Of a stretch of DNA of 64,000 nucleotides, positions 1 through 9,006 are shown piece by piece; position 1 is the stretch's first letter; the number at the start of each line of letters is the position of its first letter. Location: positions 212,122 through 276,121 of the forward strand of contig NZ_LMSL01000040.1 in the NCBI RefSeq assembly GCF_001428405.1, written 5' to 3'. Origin of the DNA: Frateuria sp. Soil773. GTDB taxonomy: Bacteria > Pseudomonadota > Gammaproteobacteria > Xanthomonadales > Rhodanobacteraceae. The position numbers and the translations under genes were made by a program. The notes beneath the pieces are model-generated. The model did not search any database. It saw nothing but the letters and a program-made list of their open reading frames with translations, and was not told the origin of the DNA.

Positions 1-413
1 AGGAACACGATGCCCGCCATCAGCGCCAGCACGATGCGATGGGTATGGCGGAAACGGCACACGTCCATGCGGCCGCGCCGCGAGGCCCACATCGCATTGA
101 CGAACACGCCGAGCACCCCGAACGCCAGCGCCACCTTCGCCAGCAGCAGGTAGCCGAAGCGCGAGCCTAGGCAGCTCGTGCCGCCGCAGCGGACCGCGAA
201 CAGCATGCCGCCGCTGACGAACAGCAACAGCACCACCACCGGCATGAAGCGGCGCACCCTCGCCATCACCGCCTGCTCCAGCCGCTGCATGGCGGTCGCG
301 CCGAGCGGCTTGTGCAGGGCTTCGAGCACGAGTACCTCGAACGCCACCGCGCCGACGAACACGATGGCGCAGGCCAGGTGCACAAGCACAATCCACGGAT
401 ACCAGGCAGCCAT
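1..413 (-). CDS. CopD-like integral membrane protein (3' end cut by window edge)
   Basis: An open frame reads from an ATG at 413 off the left edge, giving 137 residues. It begins MAAWYPWIVLVHLACAIVF and contains about four hydrophobic segments separated by short basic loops. The layout (HxxxA in helix 1, basic loop, second helix) resembles small CopD-like or copper-resistance-associated membrane proteins. That family link is from general appearance and is not firm. It is divergent from the nitric oxide reductase gene, and an FNR-type box at 470-483 is centred 63.5 bp upstream of its start, nearly the spacing seen for other genes of this block, so oxygen-limited expression is likely. Confidence 0.7.
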   Translation of the reverse strand, partial: MAAWYPWIVLVHLACAIVFVGAVAFEVLVLEALHKPLGATAMQRLEQAVMARVRRFMPVVVLLLFVSGGMLFAVRCGGTSCLGSRFGYLLLAKVALAFGVLGVFVNAMWASRRGRMDVCRFRHTHRIVLALMAGIVF

Positions 414-469
414 CGCAGACCTCGACGCAGGGTGACGATGCAGCTTCCGTCGTCGCCGGCCGCCGGGCC

Positions 470-483
470 ATGACCTGCATCAA
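470..483 (-). promoter_or_regulatory. FNR/Anr-type box facing the CopD-like gene
   Basis: On the minus strand this reads TTGATGCAGGTCAT, matching 8 of 10 specified positions of TTGAT-N4-ATCAA. Its centre is 63.5 bp from the ATG at 413. A class II FNR promoter (box at -41.5) would put the transcript start about 22 nt before the ATG. Confidence 0.5.
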
Positions 484-619
484 GCACGGCGCCGGGGCGC
501 ACCCGCGCCCATGCCCGCGCAAGCCCGGCCGCGCGCCTGCGCGCACTGCGTGCGGCGATGCGCGGACGGCCGCACGCAGCGCCTGCGACAACGCGTACGC
601 CCGGCCAGCCGGCGCCGGC

Positions 620-633
620 TTGATCTGCATCAG
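620..633 (+). promoter_or_regulatory. FNR/Anr-type box upstream of the NO reductase gene
   Basis: The sequence TTGATCTGCATCAG matches 9 of 10 specified positions of the FNR consensus. Its centre lies 61.5 bp before the ATG at 688. The ribosome binding site GAGGAG at 674-679 fits a transcript starting near 668. Confidence 0.7.
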
Positions 634-687
634 GGCCGGCGCGCCGGCGACGCCGGAGCATGCGCGCATCTTTGAGGAGATGCGCGC

Positions 688-2970
688 ATGAGTACCGCCC
701 GAAAACTTTGGCTTGGACTGGCCGCCCTGCTGCTGGCCTCGTTCGCCGTGCTGCTGTGGGTCGGCAAGGAGGTGCACCAGCAGGCGCCGCCGCTGCCGTC
801 GGCCGTGGTCACCAGCGACGGCCATACGCTGTATACCCATGCCGACATGGAGCGCGGGCGCGAGGTCTGGCAGAGCATCGGCGGCCAGCAGCTTGGCTCG
901 ATCTGGGGCCATGGCGCGCTGGTCGCGCCGGACTGGAGCGCGGACTGGCTGCACCGCGAGGCCACCGCCATGCTCGAGCTGCTGGCCCGCGACGAAGGCG
1001 CCGCCTCGTTCGATGCGCTCGATGCGGAACGCAAGGCCGCGCTCGAGGCGCGCATCCTGCCGGAGCTTCGCCGCAACACCTACGACGCGGCCAGGGACGT
1101 GATCGTGGTGTCGCCGCTGCGCGCCCAGGCGATGGCGGCCGTGGCGGCGCACTACGAGAGCCTGTTCGGCAACGATCCGGCGACCGCCGGGCTGCGCAAG
1201 AGCTACGCCATGCGCGACAACACCATCGCCGAGATGGAACGCCGCCGCACGGTCACCGCCTTCTTCTGGTGGACCGCCTGGGCCGCCGCCGCCGAGCGTC
1301 CCGGGCGCACGATCAGCTATACGCAGAACTGGCCCTACGACCCCCTGGTGGGCAACAGGCCCACGCCGACCAGCTTCATGTGGTCGATCTTCAGCGTGCT
1401 GTTCATGATCTGCGGCATCGGCCTGCTGGCCTGGTACCACGCGGTGCAGGGCCACCGGGAGGCGCCGGCGGCGCCGCCGGCGCGCGATCCGCTGGCGGAC
1501 CTTAAGCCGACGCCGTCGATGAAGGCCACCGCCAAGTATTTCTGGACGGTCCTGGCGCTGTTCCTGGTGCAGATCCTGCTCGGCGCCACCACCGCGCACT
1601 ACCAGGTGGAGGGCCAGCAGGCCTACGGCATCGCCCTGGCCAACTACCTGCCCTACAGCCTCACCCGCACCTGGCACACCGAACTGGCGGTGCTGTGGAT
1701 CGCCACCGCCTGGCTCGCCACCGGCCTCTACATGGCGCCGGCGATCTCCGGCCACGAGCCGAGGTTCCAGCGGCTCGGGGTGAACTTCCTGTGGGTCTGC
1801 CTGCTGGTCATCGTGGTGGGTTCGTTCGCCGGCCAGTGGTTCGCCGTGATGGACAAGATGGGCCTGAAGTACAACTTCTGGTTCGGCCACCAGGGCTGGG
1901 AATACACCGACCTCGGCCGCTTCTGGCAACTGTTCCTGTTCGTCGGCCTGATGCTCTGGCTGTTCCTGGTCGGCCGCGCGCTGTGGCCGGCGATCAGGCG
2001 GCGCGACGAAACCTCGCATATCGTGGGCCTGCTGTTCCTCTCCACCGTGGCGATCGGCCTGCTCTACGGCGCCGGCCTGATGTGGGGCGAGCACACCCAC
2101 ATCGCGATGGTCGAGTACTGGCGCTGGTGGGTGGTGCACCTGTGGGTGGAGGGCTTCTTCGAGGTCTTCGCGACGGCGGTCATCAGCTACCTGTTCGTCA
2201 AGCTCGGCCTGCTGCGGGTCAGGACCGCGACGACCAGCGTCCTGTTCGCGACCATCGTGTTCATGGCCGGCGGCGTGCTCGGGACCCTGCACCACCTCTA
2301 CTTCACCGGCACCCCGACGGCGGTGATCGCCCTGGGCGCGAGCTTCTCGGTGCTGGAGGTGGTCCCCCTCGCGCTGATCGGGCTGGAGGCTTACGACACC
2401 TGGCGCAAGCAGCACGCGGCGCCGTGGATGGCGCGCTATCGCTGGCCGATCATGTTCTTCGTGGCGGTGAGCTTCTGGAACCTGGTCGGCGCCGGCATGT
2501 TCGGCTTCCTGGTCAACACGCCGATCGCGCTGTATTACATGCAGGGGCTCAACCTCACCCCGCTGCACGGCCATACCGCGCTGTTCGGCGTCTACGGCAT
2601 GCTCGGACTCGGCCTGATGCTGTTCTGCCTGCGCGGCATCAAGCCGGATGCCGAATGGCGCGAGGGCTGGCTGCGCGGCGCGTTCTGGACGCTCAACATC
2701 GGCCTTTCGCTGATGGGCCTGCTGACCCTGCTGCCGCTCGGCCTGCTGCAACTGCAGGCGGCGCTCGAGCACGGCTACTGGTTCGCCCGTTCGGCCGACT
2801 TCATGGACCGCCCGCTGATCCACATGCTGGTGTGGATGCGCGTGCCGGGCGACAGCCTGTTCGCTGTCGGCGCACTGCTGATCGCCCTGTTCGTCGCCTC
2901 GCTCTGGCTCGCGCGCAAGCCCCGGCCGGCCCGCCTGCCGCTGCCGCAGGCGGAAGGCGAGAGCGCGTAG
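688..2970 (+). CDS. norB: quinol-dependent nitric oxide reductase (qNOR, NorZ type)
   Basis: This 760-residue protein reduces 2 NO to N2O at the cytoplasmic membrane with electrons taken directly from quinol. The length is that of single-subunit qNOR: an N-terminal membrane anchor and periplasmic cytochrome-c-like domain without heme c motif (about 1-220, including YTQNWPYDPLVGN), then a heme-copper-oxidase-like catalytic core of many helices. His484 in a VVHLWVE stretch with Glu488 and the His535-His536 pair fit the non-heme iron ligands of NORs. The start has a good Shine-Dalgarno (GAGGAG) and an FNR box upstream. No NorC or NorD/Q genes follow, as expected for qNOR. Confidence 0.95.
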   Translation: MSTARKLWLGLAALLLASFAVLLWVGKEVHQQAPPLPSAVVTSDGHTLYTHADMERGREVWQSIGGQQLGSIWGHGALVAPDWSADWLHREATAMLELLARDEGAASFDALDAERKAALEARILPELRRNTYDAARDVIVVSPLRAQAMAAVAAHYESLFGNDPATAGLRKSYAMRDNTIAEMERRRTVTAFFWWTAWAAAAERPGRTISYTQNWPYDPLVGNRPTPTSFMWSIFSVLFMICGIGLLAWYHAVQGHREAPAAPPARDPLADLKPTPSMKATAKYFWTVLALFLVQILLGATTAHYQVEGQQAYGIALANYLPYSLTRTWHTELAVLWIATAWLATGLYMAPAISGHEPRFQRLGVNFLWVCLLVIVVGSFAGQWFAVMDKMGLKYNFWFGHQGWEYTDLGRFWQLFLFVGLMLWLFLVGRALWPAIRRRDETSHIVGLLFLSTVAIGLLYGAGLMWGEHTHIAMVEYWRWWVVHLWVEGFFEVFATAVISYLFVKLGLLRVRTATTSVLFATIVFMAGGVLGTLHHLYFTGTPTAVIALGASFSVLEVVPLALIGLEAYDTWRKQHAAPWMARYRWPIMFFVAVSFWNLVGAGMFGFLVNTPIALYYMQGLNLTPLHGHTALFGVYGMLGLGLMLFCLRGIKPDAEWREGWLRGAFWTLNIGLSLMGLLTLLPLGLLQLQAALEHGYWFARSADFMDRPLIHMLVWMRVPGDSLFAVGALLIALFVASLWLARKPRPARLPLPQAEGESA

Positions 2971-2990
2971 CGCCCGTAAGGCACGACCCC

Positions 2991-3016
2991 GGGCGCGCGC
3001 CGGCCGGCGCGCGCCC
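2991..3016. terminator. perfect 26-bp GC palindrome after norB
   Basis: A perfect self-complementary sequence made only of G and C lies between norB and the SirB2-like gene. It would fold into a very stable hairpin in RNA. There is no T tract, so it may act as a partial terminator or mRNA-processing or stabilising stem rather than a full stop. Confidence 0.4.
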
Positions 3017-3037
3017 TTCCCACCGGCGGATGCCCGC

Positions 3038-3442
3038 ATGCTCGAGTTCTATCCACAGATCAAATGGGTGCACGTGGCCTGCGTGCTGGCCAGCGGCGGC
3101 CTGTTCGCGCTGCGCGGCCTGCTGTTGCAACTGGGCCGCGCCGGCGCCGCGCACTGGGCGCCGCTGCGCTATCTCGGCTACGCGATCGACACGACGCTGC
3201 TCACCGCGGCGCTGATGCTGCTCACCATCCTGCCCGGCGCGATGTTCGCCAACGGCTGGCTCGCCGCCAAGCTGGTCCTGGTCGCGGGCTACGTCGCGCT
3301 CGGCATGCTCGCGCTGAGGCGCGCGCGCACCGCGCGTGCGCGCCTTGCCCTCTACCTCGCCGCGCTGCTCGCCTACGTCGGCATCCTGGGCATCGCGCGC
3401 ATGCACCACCCGCTGGGCTGGCTGCACGGATGGCTGTCATGA
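3038..3442 (+). CDS. SirB2-family membrane protein
   Basis: A 134-residue protein with four hydrophobic helices, starting MLEFYPQIKWVHVACV. The early K-x-x-H-V helix, the internal LTILPGAMFANGWL stretch and the small size fit the SirB2 family (invasion gene expression up-regulator SirB), whose biochemical role is unknown. It follows norB by 67 bp on the same strand and precedes the PLP enzyme by 76 bp, so it probably shares the norB transcript. A role in assembling or supporting the membrane reductase is a guess. Confidence 0.75.
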   Translation: MLEFYPQIKWVHVACVLASGGLFALRGLLLQLGRAGAAHWAPLRYLGYAIDTTLLTAALMLLTILPGAMFANGWLAAKLVLVAGYVALGMLALRRARTARARLALYLAALLAYVGILGIARMHHPLGWLHGWLS

Positions 3443-3518
3443 GCCCTGTACGGCCGACGCCCGCCGGACCGCGCGCCGCGCTTCCCCCGGCCGGTCCCAC
3501 CCAACCCGACGGAGCCCC

Positions 3519-4625
3519 ATGGACAGCATCGTGCGACTGGTCAACCTGAAAAGCGAAGCCGAGCGCCGCTGGGTGCACAACGCCCTGGCCACGCTCGCGC
3601 AGGAAGCGGCGCGATCGGCCGACACCCACCTGCTCAAGCTGAACTTCCCCGGCTTCCACGGCATCGACTTCTACTTCAAGGACGAGGCCGCGCATCCCAG
3701 CGGCAGCCTCAAGCACCGCCTCGCCCGCTCGCTGTTCCTGTACGCGCTGTGCAACGGCCGCCTGCGCGACGGCCAGGCCGTGGTCGACGCATCCTCCGGC
3801 AGCACCGCGATCTCGGAGGCGTGGTTCGCGCGCCTGCTCGGCCTGCCGTTCACCGCGGTGATGCCCGCCTGCACCGCGCCGGGCAAGATCCGCGACGTGC
3901 AGGCGCTGGGCGGTACCTGCGACCTGGTCGACTCGCCCGCCGAAGTGCATGCCCGCGCCGCCGGGCACGCCGCGCGGGGCGCCTGCCACCTGGACCAGTT
4001 CGGCCTCGCCGAGCGCGCCACCGACTGGCGCGGCAACAACAACATCGCCGAGTCGATCATCGGCCAGTTGGCGATGGAAGCGGAACCCGAGCCGGCCTGG
4101 ATCGTCTGCGGCGCCGGCACCGGCGGCACCTCGGCCACGATCGGCCGCTACCTGCGCTACCGCCGGCTGTACACGCGGCTGTGCGTGGCCGAGCCGGCCG
4201 GCAGCGCCTACGTGCACGGCTGGCGCACGCGCGATGCGCAGGCCGTCGCCAGCAGGCCCACCGTGATCGAAGGCATCGGCCGGCCGAGGGTGGAACCGGG
4301 CTTCATCTTCGACGTGGTCGACCGCGTGGCCGAGGTGCCGGACGCCGCCTCGATCGCCGCGGCCTGGCTGCTGGAGTCGCTGCTCGGCCATCGCTACGGC
4401 GGCTCGTCCGGCACCAACCTGGTCGCCTGCCTGCAACTGGCCGCCGCGATGCGCGAACGCGGCGAGCGCGGCAGCATCGTCAGCCTGCTGTGCGACCGCG
4501 GCGAACGCTATGCGCAGACGCTGTTCGACCGCGACTGGCTCGCCGCGCGCGGGATCGACCTCGCACCGTGGGATGCCGCGCTGCGCGCCAGCCTGGACAG
4601 CGGCCGGCCGCCGCTGGCCGCATGA
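3519..4625 (+). CDS. PLP-dependent beta-family enzyme (cysteine synthase / cystathionine beta-synthase-like)
   Basis: A 368-residue fold-type II PLP enzyme. Lys65 in SGSLKHRLA is the expected Schiff-base lysine, ASSGSTA (about 90) is the substrate-carboxylate loop and [12 protein letters not shown] is the phosphate-binding glycine loop. There is no CBS regulatory domain. Cysteine synthase, cystathionine beta-synthase and threonine synthase-like activities share this fold, so the substrate cannot be assigned. The start was chosen at ATG 3519, with GGAG just upstream. Its stop overlaps the next start (ATGA), giving translational coupling to the prephenate dehydrogenase-like gene. Sitting inside a NO reductase-UbiD operon is unusual for this family. 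Confidence 0.8.
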   Translation: MDSIVRLVNLKSEAERRWVHNALATLAQEAARSADTHLLKLNFPGFHGIDFYFKDEAAHPSGSLKHRLARSLFLYALCNGRLRDGQAVVDASSGSTAISEAWFARLLGLPFTAVMPACTAPGKIRDVQALGGTCDLVDSPAEVHARAAGHAARGACHLDQFGLAERATDWRGNNNIAESIIGQLAMEAEPEPAWIVCGAGTGGTSATIGRYLRYRRLYTRLCVAEPAGSAYVHGWRTRDAQAVASRPTVIEGIGRPRVEPGFIFDVVDRVAEVPDAASIAAAWLLESLLGHRYGGSSGTNLVACLQLAAAMRERGERGSIVSLLCDRGERYAQTLFDRDWLAARGIDLAPWDAALRASLDSGRPPLAA

Positions 4626-5416
4626 AGACCGCCGGACCGCACGGCTCCGGCACCTTCGCCATGCTCGGCTACGGCCGCTTCGGCGCGGCCTTCGCCGACC
4701 TGCTGGGGCGGGCAGGCCATCGCGTCCATGCCTGGGATCCGCACGCCGAGGTTCCCGCCGCGCTGGCCGCCGGCTCGATGCAGGCCGCGGTCGGCGCGGC
4801 CCGATGGATCGTGCTGGCGATGCCGGTGACGCAGGTGCGCGGCGCCGTGCTGGCGCTGCGCCCGCTGCTGCACGGCGGCCATGTCGTGCTGGACGTGGGC
4901 AGCGTCAAGGTCCATCCCTGCGCGGCGATGGACGAACTGCTCGGCGCGGCGATCCCGCACGTCGGCTCGCACCCCTTGTTCGGCCCGCTCAGCCTGGCCC
5001 GCGGGGAGCATCCGCGACAGGCGGTGATCTGCCCGGCCGCGGCTCATCCGCAGGCCGCGGCGGACGCCGCCGCACTGTTCCGCGGGCTCGGCTGCGAAGT
5101 GGTGGTGCAGAATCCGGAAAGCCACGACCGCGCCATGGCGACGACCCACGCGCTGGCGTTCTTCGTCGCCAAGGGGCTGGTCGGGATCGGCGTGGACGAC
5201 GGCCTGGCGGTGGCGCCGCCTTCGTTCCGGGGCATGCGACACATGCTGGCGGCGGTGCGCGGCGACGCGGGCCACCTGTTCGCCGCGATCCAGCGCGAGA
5301 ATCCGTTCGCCGCCCAGGCGCGTGCGCAACTGCTGGCGGAACTCGAACGGGTACACCGCCGGTTGCTGGCCGACGCGGACGGCGACGGCCTGGCCATCCC
5401 CGGGCCGCCTGCATGA
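4622..5416 (+). CDS. prephenate/arogenate dehydrogenase-like (TyrA family) protein
   Basis: A 264-residue protein. The N-terminal Rossmann fold has GYGRFG and an aspartate after strand 2 (AWDP), favouring [12 protein letters not shown] is the TyrA substrate-loop motif, and a helical C-terminal part carries [14 protein letters not shown], matching the conserved HD-x-x-MA helix of prephenate dehydrogenases. The expected reaction is prephenate to 4-hydroxyphenylpyruvate, or a close analogue. There is no fused chorismate mutase or ACT domain, but a chorismate mutase domain is encoded 8 kb away in the same regulon. It is coupled by ATGA overlaps to both the PLP enzyme before it and UbiD after it, so the three proteins are probably made together. 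Confidence 0.8.
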   Translation: MKTAGPHGSGTFAMLGYGRFGAAFADLLGRAGHRVHAWDPHAEVPAALAAGSMQAAVGAARWIVLAMPVTQVRGAVLALRPLLHGGHVVLDVGSVKVHPCAAMDELLGAAIPHVGSHPLFGPLSLARGEHPRQAVICPAAAHPQAAADAAALFRGLGCEVVVQNPESHDRAMATTHALAFFVAKGLVGIGVDDGLAVAPPSFRGMRHMLAAVRGDAGHLFAAIQRENPFAAQARAQLLAELERVHRRLLADADGDGLAIPGPPA

Positions 5417-6900
5417 GCTTCCACGACCTGCGCGGGTTCCTCGCGCGCCTCGAGCGCGAGCGGCAATTGCAGCGCGTGGCGGCGCCGGTCGATCCGTACC
5501 TGGAATCCACCGCGCTGTGCCTGCGCGCGCTGCGGGCGGGCGGGCCGGCCCTGCTGATGGAGCATCCGAAGGGCGCGGCGCAGGCGCTGCTGGGCAATCT
5601 GTTCGGCCATCGCCGGCGCATCGAGCTGGTCCTGGCCGGGCGTCCGCTGGCTTCGCTGCGCGAACTCGGCCGGCTGCTCGCGGCGATCAGGGAGCCGCGC
5701 TGGCCATCCGGCCTGCGCCAGGCCCTGGCGACCTGGCCGGAACTGGCCCAGCTCGCCCACGTCGCGCCCCGGCGCGTGCGCGAGGCGGCCTTCGAGCACG
5801 AGACGCTGCGCGGCGGCGACGTCGATCTCGCGCGCCTGCCGGTCCAGCACTGCTGGCCCGGCGATGCCGGCCGGCTGATCACGTTCGGCCTGGTGGTGAC
5901 GCGCGGCCCGGGCAAGCCGCGACAGAACGTGGCGATCTACCGCCAGCAGGTGCTCGGACCCGACCGGGCGATCATGCGCTGGCTGCCGCACCGCGGCGGC
6001 GCGCTCGACTATGCCGACTGGTGCGCGGCGCATCCGCAGCAGCCCTTCCCCGTGCTGGTGGCGCTCGGGGCCGACCCGGCGACGATGCTGGCGGCGGTGG
6101 CGCCGGTGCCCGATAGCGTGTCCGAGCACGAGTTCGCCGGCCTGCTGCGCGGCCAGCGCAGCCGCCTGTGGCACAGCGAACTCACCGGACTCGACGCGCC
6201 GGCCGGCGCGGAGATCCTGCTGGAGGGCTTCATCCGCCCCGGCGACACCGCGCTGGAAGGCCCGTTCGGCGACCACACCGGCTACTACAACGCGCAGGAC
6301 CGCTTCCCGGTGCTCACCGTCGAACGCATGCGCCTGCGTCGCGGGGCGATCTACCACGGCAGCTACATGGGCCGCGCGCCGCACGACGAGCCTTCGGTGC
6401 TCGCGCTGGCCCTGAACGACGTCTTCGTGCCGATCCTGCAGAAGGTGTTTCCGGAGATCGTGGATTTCTTCCTGCCGCCGGAGGCGTGCTCCTACCGCAT
6501 CGCCGTGGTCAGCATCCGCAAGCAGTACGCCGGGCACGCGCGGCGCGTGATGATGGGCGTGTGGTCGTACCTGCGCCAGTTCACCTACACCAAGTTCGTG
6601 ATCGTCACCGACGACGACATCGACGTGCGCGACTGGTCGCAGGTGATCTGGGCCGTGGCGACCCGGGTCGACCCGGCGCGCGACACGATGCTGGTGGAGA
6701 ACACGCCCATCGACTACCTCGACTTCGCCAGCCCGGTCGCGGGCGTGGGCTCCAAGCTCGGCCTCGACGCCACCGGCAAGTGGCCGGCCGAGACCGCGCG
6801 CGCGTGGAGCCGCCCGATCGTGCCCGATGCCGCCGTGGAGCGGCGCGTCGATGCGCTGTGGACGGCGCTGCGGTCCGTGCGCGAGCCCACCCTGCCCTGA
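5413..6900 (+). CDS. ubiD: UbiD-family prenyl-FMN decarboxylase
   Basis: A 495-residue protein, matching the length of E. coli UbiD (about 497). It has the signature [12 protein letters not shown] from Glu282 and the conserved [15 protein letters not shown] and C-terminal DATGKWPAE stretches. UbiD decarboxylates 3-polyprenyl-4-hydroxybenzoate in ubiquinone synthesis using prenylated FMN made by UbiX, which is not in this window. The ATGA overlap with the TyrA-like gene ties it to the norB operon. It may be the sole ubiD or an anaerobically induced copy; the neighbouring ubiU, ubiV and ubiT favour a quinone role over catabolic aromatic decarboxylation. Confidence 0.88.
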   Translation: MSFHDLRGFLARLERERQLQRVAAPVDPYLESTALCLRALRAGGPALLMEHPKGAAQALLGNLFGHRRRIELVLAGRPLASLRELGRLLAAIREPRWPSGLRQALATWPELAQLAHVAPRRVREAAFEHETLRGGDVDLARLPVQHCWPGDAGRLITFGLVVTRGPGKPRQNVAIYRQQVLGPDRAIMRWLPHRGGALDYADWCAAHPQQPFPVLVALGADPATMLAAVAPVPDSVSEHEFAGLLRGQRSRLWHSELTGLDAPAGAEILLEGFIRPGDTALEGPFGDHTGYYNAQDRFPVLTVERMRLRRGAIYHGSYMGRAPHDEPSVLALALNDVFVPILQKVFPEIVDFFLPPEACSYRIAVVSIRKQYAGHARRVMMGVWSYLRQFTYTKFVIVTDDDIDVRDWSQVIWAVATRVDPARDTMLVENTPIDYLDFASPVAGVGSKLGLDATGKWPAETARAWSRPIVPDAAVERRVDALWTALRSVREPTLP

Positions 6901-7004
6901 CCGGCGCCGGCGATTCGGGCCACGGCCGCGCGGGTCACCGCGGCGCCGGGAAAACCGCCGCGCTGCGCACGGAAATCGACGGCTGCCGCCCACGGCGCGC
7001 CGTA

Positions 7005-7021
7005 CCCGCCACGATGGCGGG
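7005..7021. terminator. possible hairpin between convergent genes
   Basis: A CCCGCC / GGCGGG stem with a 5-nt loop lies between the end of ubiD and the end of the small CxxC protein gene. There is no T tract, so its role in termination is weakly supported. Confidence 0.3.
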
Positions 7022-7044
7022 CGATGGGGAGACGCGAAGCCGTT

Positions 7045-7344
7045 TCACGGCGCGGGCGGCAGCGCACTCTCCAGCACCGCCAGCGCCTCGCGCAGCTCGA
7101 CCTGCAGGGCGAGCCACGAACGTTCCCACTGGCCCTCGCGGGGCCGGGCCAGCCCGAAGCGCTGCAGCATGGCGTGCGCCTTGCCCAGTTGCGCGCGCAA
7201 CGCCTCGCCTTCGGCCAGCGCGCGCTCGTGCTCGTCCTTGCCGACCACCAGGATCTTCTTGTCGCGGCATACGCCGATGCACGGCTGCGGCGCCTCGATC
7301 TTGCCGCAGCCGATGCATTGCCAGGCCTGGATGTAGTCGGTCAT
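7045..7344 (-). CDS. small protein with paired cysteines (possible metal site)
   Basis: A 99-residue protein starting MTDYIQAWQCIGCGKIEAP. The cysteines C-x2-C and C-x3-C in the first 30 residues (QCIGCG, PCIGVC) could bind zinc or iron-sulfur. The rest is predicted helical, with a conserved-looking tail rich in Leu and Glu. I do not recognise a named family. It lies 18 bp downstream of the exported DnrO-like gene and is presumably transcribed with it from the promoter shared with ubiU. Its place beside ubiUV suggests a part in anaerobic metabolism, but nothing shows what. Confidence 0.65.
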   Translation of the reverse strand: MTDYIQAWQCIGCGKIEAPQPCIGVCRDKKILVVGKDEHERALAEGEALRAQLGKAHAMLQRFGLARPREGQWERSWLALQVELREALAVLESALPPAP

Positions 7345-7362
7345 GCGCGCCCTTCCCTGGCC

Positions 7363-7863
7363 TCAGTGCGCGTGATGCGGGGCCGGGGCCGGGGCGGCTT
7401 CGGCGGGCCAGCCCGGGTCGTCGAAATAGCGTGGATAGGCGGCCACGGCCTGGCGCATCGCGGCTACCTGGGCCACGTCCTGCGGATCGGCCTTGAGCTT
7501 GTGCGCGGCGGCGAGCAGCGGCACCAGCATGCCGTGCAGGGCCGCGTCGGCCTGCGCGGCGAGCTTGCACCTGGCGAAGATGTCGGCGGCGGCTGCCTCG
7601 ATCAGCGCGACGCGGTCCAGCGCCATGGCATCGCTCATGTGGCCCATCTCGTGGTGGCGCAGTTCGTCCAGCGCGACGCGGATGCGGCCCATGCCGTCGC
7701 GCAAGGGCGCATCGGTGGCCCAGCGCTGCGCCGGCATCGGCGCCTGGGCGCCGGTGGAGGCTGCGTGCGCCGCGTGATCGTGCCGTGGCGAAGCCTGTAC
7801 CGCCGCGGCGAAGGCGATGGCGCCGGCTGCCGCCACGGCGAATCTGGCGAGAAGCGTGGTCAT
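7363..7863 (-). CDS. exported histidine-rich protein, resembles proteins annotated DnrO
   Basis: A 166-residue protein. A signal peptide (MTTLLARFAVAAAGAIAF to about residue 25, ending VQA) is followed by a His-rich segment (HDHAAH), then a helical domain with RWATDAPLRDGMGRIR, ELRHHEMGHM and FARCKL. It ends in APHHAH. The layout recalls small periplasmic proteins annotated DnrO next to denitrification regulators; I recall this from general knowledge and cannot verify it. A copper or heme-related periplasmic role is possible from the histidines. The start was chosen at 7863 with AGGAGT upstream. The FNR box at 7935-7948 lies 78.5 bp upstream and is shared with divergent ubiU. Confidence 0.65.
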   Translation of the reverse strand: MTTLLARFAVAAAGAIAFAAAVQASPRHDHAAHAASTGAQAPMPAQRWATDAPLRDGMGRIRVALDELRHHEMGHMSDAMALDRVALIEAAAADIFARCKLAAQADAALHGMLVPLLAAAHKLKADPQDVAQVAAMRQAVAAYPRYFDDPGWPAEAAPAPAPHHAH

Positions 7864-7934
7864 GCGAACGACTCCTGCATGCGACGGACGCGTCGCGGAT
7901 GCAGTCATCGTAGTCGGCGCCCCGGGCACGGGAT

Positions 7935-7948
7935 CTGATCCACGTCAA
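7935..7948. promoter_or_regulatory. FNR/Anr-type box between ubiUV and the DnrO-like gene
   Basis: CTGATCCACGTCAA matches 8 of 10 specified positions of TTGAT-N4-ATCAA. The centre is 63.5 bp from the ubiU ATG at 8005 and 78.5 bp from the divergent ATG at 7863, so one site could serve both operons. Confidence 0.6.
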
Positions 7949-8004
7949 CGATGCCCGCGCCGGCCGGGTCCACGATATCCGCCGGTCCATCGAGCGAGAA
8001 GCCC

Positions 8005-9003
8005 ATGCAACTGGTCTGTCCCGCCGGCAACCTGCCGGCGCTGCAAGCGGCGATCGACGCCGGCGCGGATGCGGTCTACGCGGGCTTCCGCGACCAGACC
8101 AACGCGCGCGCCTTTCCCGGCCTCAACTTCGGCGACGACGAACTGCGCCGCGGCATCGCCTATGCGCACGCACGCGGGCGCAAGGTCTACCTGGCGCTGA
8201 ACACCTACCCCGACAGCGCGCGCCTGAAGCAGTGGCACGAGGCGGTGGACAAGGCCGCCGGCTTCGGCTGCGACGCGATCATCGCCGCCGAGATGGCGGT
8301 GCTCGACTACGCCGCGCGCACGCACCCGTCGATGCACCGGCACCTCTCGGTGCAGGGCTCGGTCACCACCGCGCCGGCCCTGCGCTACGCGCACGAGCGC
8401 TTCGGCATCGGCCGCGCGGTGCTGCCGCGGGTGCTGTCGATCCAGCAGGTGGAACGATTGTGCGAAGCCTCGCCGGTGCCGCTGGAGGTCTTCGCCTTCG
8501 GCAGCCTGTGCATCATGGTCGAGGGGCGCTGCCAGCTCTCCAGCTACGTCACGGGTGCCTCGCCCAACCGCCATGGCGTGTGTTCGCCGGCCAGCTTCGT
8601 GCGCTGGGAGGAGCACGGCGACGGCCGCCGCAGCGTGCGCCTCAACGACGTGCTGATGGACAGGTTCGAGCCGGCCGAACCGGCCGGCTACCCGACCGTG
8701 TGCAAGGGCCGCTTCGTGGTGGGCGGCGAGACTTTCCACGCGCTGGAGGAACCGACCAGCCTCAACACGCTGGAGCTGCTGCCGCGGCTGGCGCGCGCCG
8801 GCGTCGCCGCACTGAAGATCGAGGGCCGCCAGCGCGGCGTGGCGTACGTCGCCTCGGTCACCCGGACCTGGCGCGACGCGCTGGACCGCTACCGCGCGTC
8901 GCCGGCGCACTGGAGCCCGCGGCCGGGCTGGCAGCAGGCGCTGTCGAAGCATGCCGAGGGTCGCCAGACCACGCTCGGCCCCTACCACCGCTCCTGGCAC
9001 TGA
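8005..9003 (+). CDS. ubiU: UbiU, O2-independent ubiquinone hydroxylation protein
   Basis: A 332-residue U32-family protein, the length of E. coli UbiU (331). Cys169, Cys176, Cys193 and Cys233 align with the four cysteines that hold the [4Fe-4S] cluster in UbiU. With UbiV it forms a heterodimer that hydroxylates the quinone ring without O2, using prephenate as oxygen donor. An earlier in-frame ATG at 7951 would add 18 residues with no family match, so 8005 was chosen. UbiV starts 3 nt after the stop. The FNR box upstream predicts anaerobic induction, as known for ubiTUV in denitrifying Pseudomonas. Confidence 0.95.
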   Translation: MQLVCPAGNLPALQAAIDAGADAVYAGFRDQTNARAFPGLNFGDDELRRGIAYAHARGRKVYLALNTYPDSARLKQWHEAVDKAAGFGCDAIIAAEMAVLDYAARTHPSMHRHLSVQGSVTTAPALRYAHERFGIGRAVLPRVLSIQQVERLCEASPVPLEVFAFGSLCIMVEGRCQLSSYVTGASPNRHGVCSPASFVRWEEHGDGRRSVRLNDVLMDRFEPAEPAGYPTVCKGRFVVGGETFHALEEPTSLNTLELLPRLARAGVAALKIEGRQRGVAYVASVTRTWRDALDRYRASPAHWSPRPGWQQALSKHAEGRQTTLGPYHRSWH

Positions 9004-9006
9004 CCG

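Noticed and set aside
5044-6993. A 649-codon open frame on the minus strand opposite tyrA-like and ubiD
   Set aside because: It is antisense to clear UbiD and TyrA-family coding sequence and its translation is low-complexity Arg/Ala/His-rich, as expected for a GC-rich shadow frame.
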